Shown here in pieces: positions 62,833 through 64,000 of a stretch of DNA of 64,000 bases (its first letter is position 1; each line of letters opens with the position of its first letter). This stretch comes from Dyadobacter sp. Leaf189 (lineage in GTDB: Bacteria > Bacteroidota > Bacteroidia > Cytophagales > Spirosomataceae), in assembly GCF_001424405.1 (NCBI RefSeq), contig NZ_LMPS01000001.1, forward strand, positions 617,999 to 681,998, given 5' to 3'. Made by a program: the position numbers and the translations under genes. A model generated the notes under the pieces. That model was not told where the DNA came from. It worked only from the letters and a program-made list of their open reading frames with translations, and searched no databases.

Positions 62833-64000
62833 ATGAACCTTCTTACCAATTTGAATAAATCACTAGCACATCTGAAAGGTCTGACAGCATTATTGCTGAT
62901 CTGTTCCTGCTTTTCGGTAAATGCACAACGCGTAGGTATCGGTGCAAGCGGCCGCCCTGCTACACCGGCAGCGAACAGTGCAATGGATCCGGCTAATCCC
63001 AAAGAATACACCATTGCCGAGGTTACCGTATCTGGTACCCAATTCCTGGATCCCAATTCAATGGTTTCTATCTCAGGTTTGAAACCGGGCGACAAAATCA
63101 GGCTTCCCGGACCAGCTATCCCATCCTCCATTAAGAAGATGATGGATTTTGGTACGCTGGATGATGTGGAAATTCTTTATACAAAGATTCAGGACGACAA
63201 GGTTTGGCTGAATATTCATATCAAAGAACGCCCGAGACTCTACAAGGTTTCGTTTTCAGGTATCCGGAAAGGGGAGAGAGAGACATTGAATGACAAGGTT
63301 AAGCTGATAAAAGGGCGTGTTATTACGCCAACTGTTATCAAGAACACACAGCTTGTTATCAAGAAATATTATATGGACAAAGGATTTTACTACACCAAAG
63401 TAAAGGTGTTGCAGATTCCTGATTCCACACGCGGTCAGGCCACATTGAACTTTACGATCACGAAAGGCAAAAAGGTCAAAATCGAGAAGATCGATATCCA
63501 GGGAAATACCGCTGTAAGCGACAAGATTCTAAAAAGGAAAATGAAAGGTACCAAGCAAAAACGCATTGGCAGGCTTTTCAACCCATCTAAATACATTCCG
63601 AAAAAATACGACGAAGACAAGGAAAAGCTCATTGCCTATTACCGCAAGAATGGTTACCGCGATGCTACGATCGAGTTTGATACCATCAAAAACGGTGACG
63701 AAACGATCAGCATAGATATGAAAATCGATGAGGGCAAGAAGTACTATTATCGTGATATTACCTGGTCGGGTAACTATTTATACACCTCGAAATACCTGAG
63801 CGAACGTTTGGGTGTGAAGAAAGGTGACGTTTACAATCCTGAGGAACTGGACAAGAAAATCAATGGTATCCCGGGCGGCGACGTAAGCTCCATTTACATG
63901 GACGACGGTTACCTGTATTTCCGCATTGAACCCACTGAGAAAGCGGTAGATGGTGATTCCATCGATGTTGAATTACGGATGTTTGAAGGTAAGCAAGCGA
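62833..64000 (+). CDS. bamA: Outer membrane assembly factor BamA, N-terminal part (runs off the window)
   Basis: 389 codons lie in the window. There is a signal peptide (about 1-32, ending CSCFSVNAQ), then successive POTRA domains: VTVSGTQFLDPNSMVSISGLKPGDKI, then YKVSFSGIRKGERE, KKVKIEKIDIQGNTAVSDKILKRKM, and a later IDVELRMFEGK. BamA is the barrel protein that inserts outer-membrane proteins; its barrel lies beyond the window. It is preceded by uppS with a six-base gap, an arrangement known in other bacteria. Confidence 0.9.
   Translation, partial: MNLLTNLNKSLAHLKGLTALLLICSCFSVNAQRVGIGASGRPATPAANSAMDPANPKEYTIAEVTVSGTQFLDPNSMVSISGLKPGDKIRLPGPAIPSSIKKMMDFGTLDDVEILYTKIQDDKVWLNIHIKERPRLYKVSFSGIRKGERETLNDKVKLIKGRVITPTVIKNTQLVIKKYYMDKGFYYTKVKVLQIPDSTRGQATLNFTITKGKKVKIEKIDIQGNTAVSDKILKRKMKGTKQKRIGRLFNPSKYIPKKYDEDKEKLIAYYRKNGYRDATIEFDTIKNGDETISIDMKIDEGKKYYYRDITWSGNYLYTSKYLSERLGVKKGDVYNPEELDKKINGIPGGDVSSIYMDDGYLYFRIEPTEKAVDGDSIDVELRMFEGKQA

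Overview
The window looks like chromosomal core genome of a member of the Bacteroidota, most likely a Cytophagales bacterium (Dyadobacter/Spirosoma-like; the genus is a guess). The evidence is promoters of the Bacteroidota TTG-N19/20-TAnnTTTG type upstream of several genes, start sites that mostly lack a strong Shine-Dalgarno, a type IX secretion (T9SS) C-terminal sorting domain on a giant subtilisin, a PorE-like T9SS lipoprotein, and many lipoproteins with short lipoboxes. I see no rRNA, tRNA, insertion sequence, prophage or CRISPR array.

Layout. 0-4.2 kb: partial lgt, yidD, a MoxR ATPase, prmC, ribD and aroE. 4.4-10.9 kb: a 1795-residue secreted S8 protease and an exported nucleoside hydrolase. 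10.9-17.4 kb: a probable N-acetylglucosamine/chitin-oligosaccharide locus (NagX-like membrane acyltransferase, GH20 lipoprotein hexosaminidase, FHS-type MFS transporter, XylR-type AraC regulator). The regulator's start codon is preceded by six copies of a heptamer. 17.5-21.1 kb: an M13 peptidase lipoprotein and a POT peptide transporter. 21.2-27.7 kb: a membrane coiled-coil protein of unknown function, a lemA-TPM-TPM operon, a short DASH-like photolyase/cryptochrome and a PorE-like OmpA lipoprotein.

27.9-47.2 kb: the ribosomal protein superlocus rpsL-rpsG, fusA, rpsJ, then rplC through rplQ with secY, map, infA, rpmJ and rpoA. tuf is absent, and terminators and promoters split the cluster into several transcription units. 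L36, S14 and S4 are all of the zinc-free type. S3 and L17 carry long low-complexity C-terminal tails. 47.3-53.8 kb: carA, eno, a DivIC/FtsB-like protein, gpmI (TTG start), an unknown lipoprotein and a second member of the coiled-coil family.

53.9-64 kb: ppk2, rdgB, an FKBP lipoprotein and a DHH phosphoesterase on the minus strand, then ndk, a fasciclin lipoprotein, a DUF1080 protein, a pentapeptide-repeat/LytS histidine kinase with its LytTR response regulator, uppS and the start of bamA. Most of the window is housekeeping. The items most worth a second look are the two paralogous coiled-coil membrane proteins, the pentapeptide-repeat sensor kinase, the heptamer array, the paired palindromes upstream of rpoA, and the possibly truncated photolyase.
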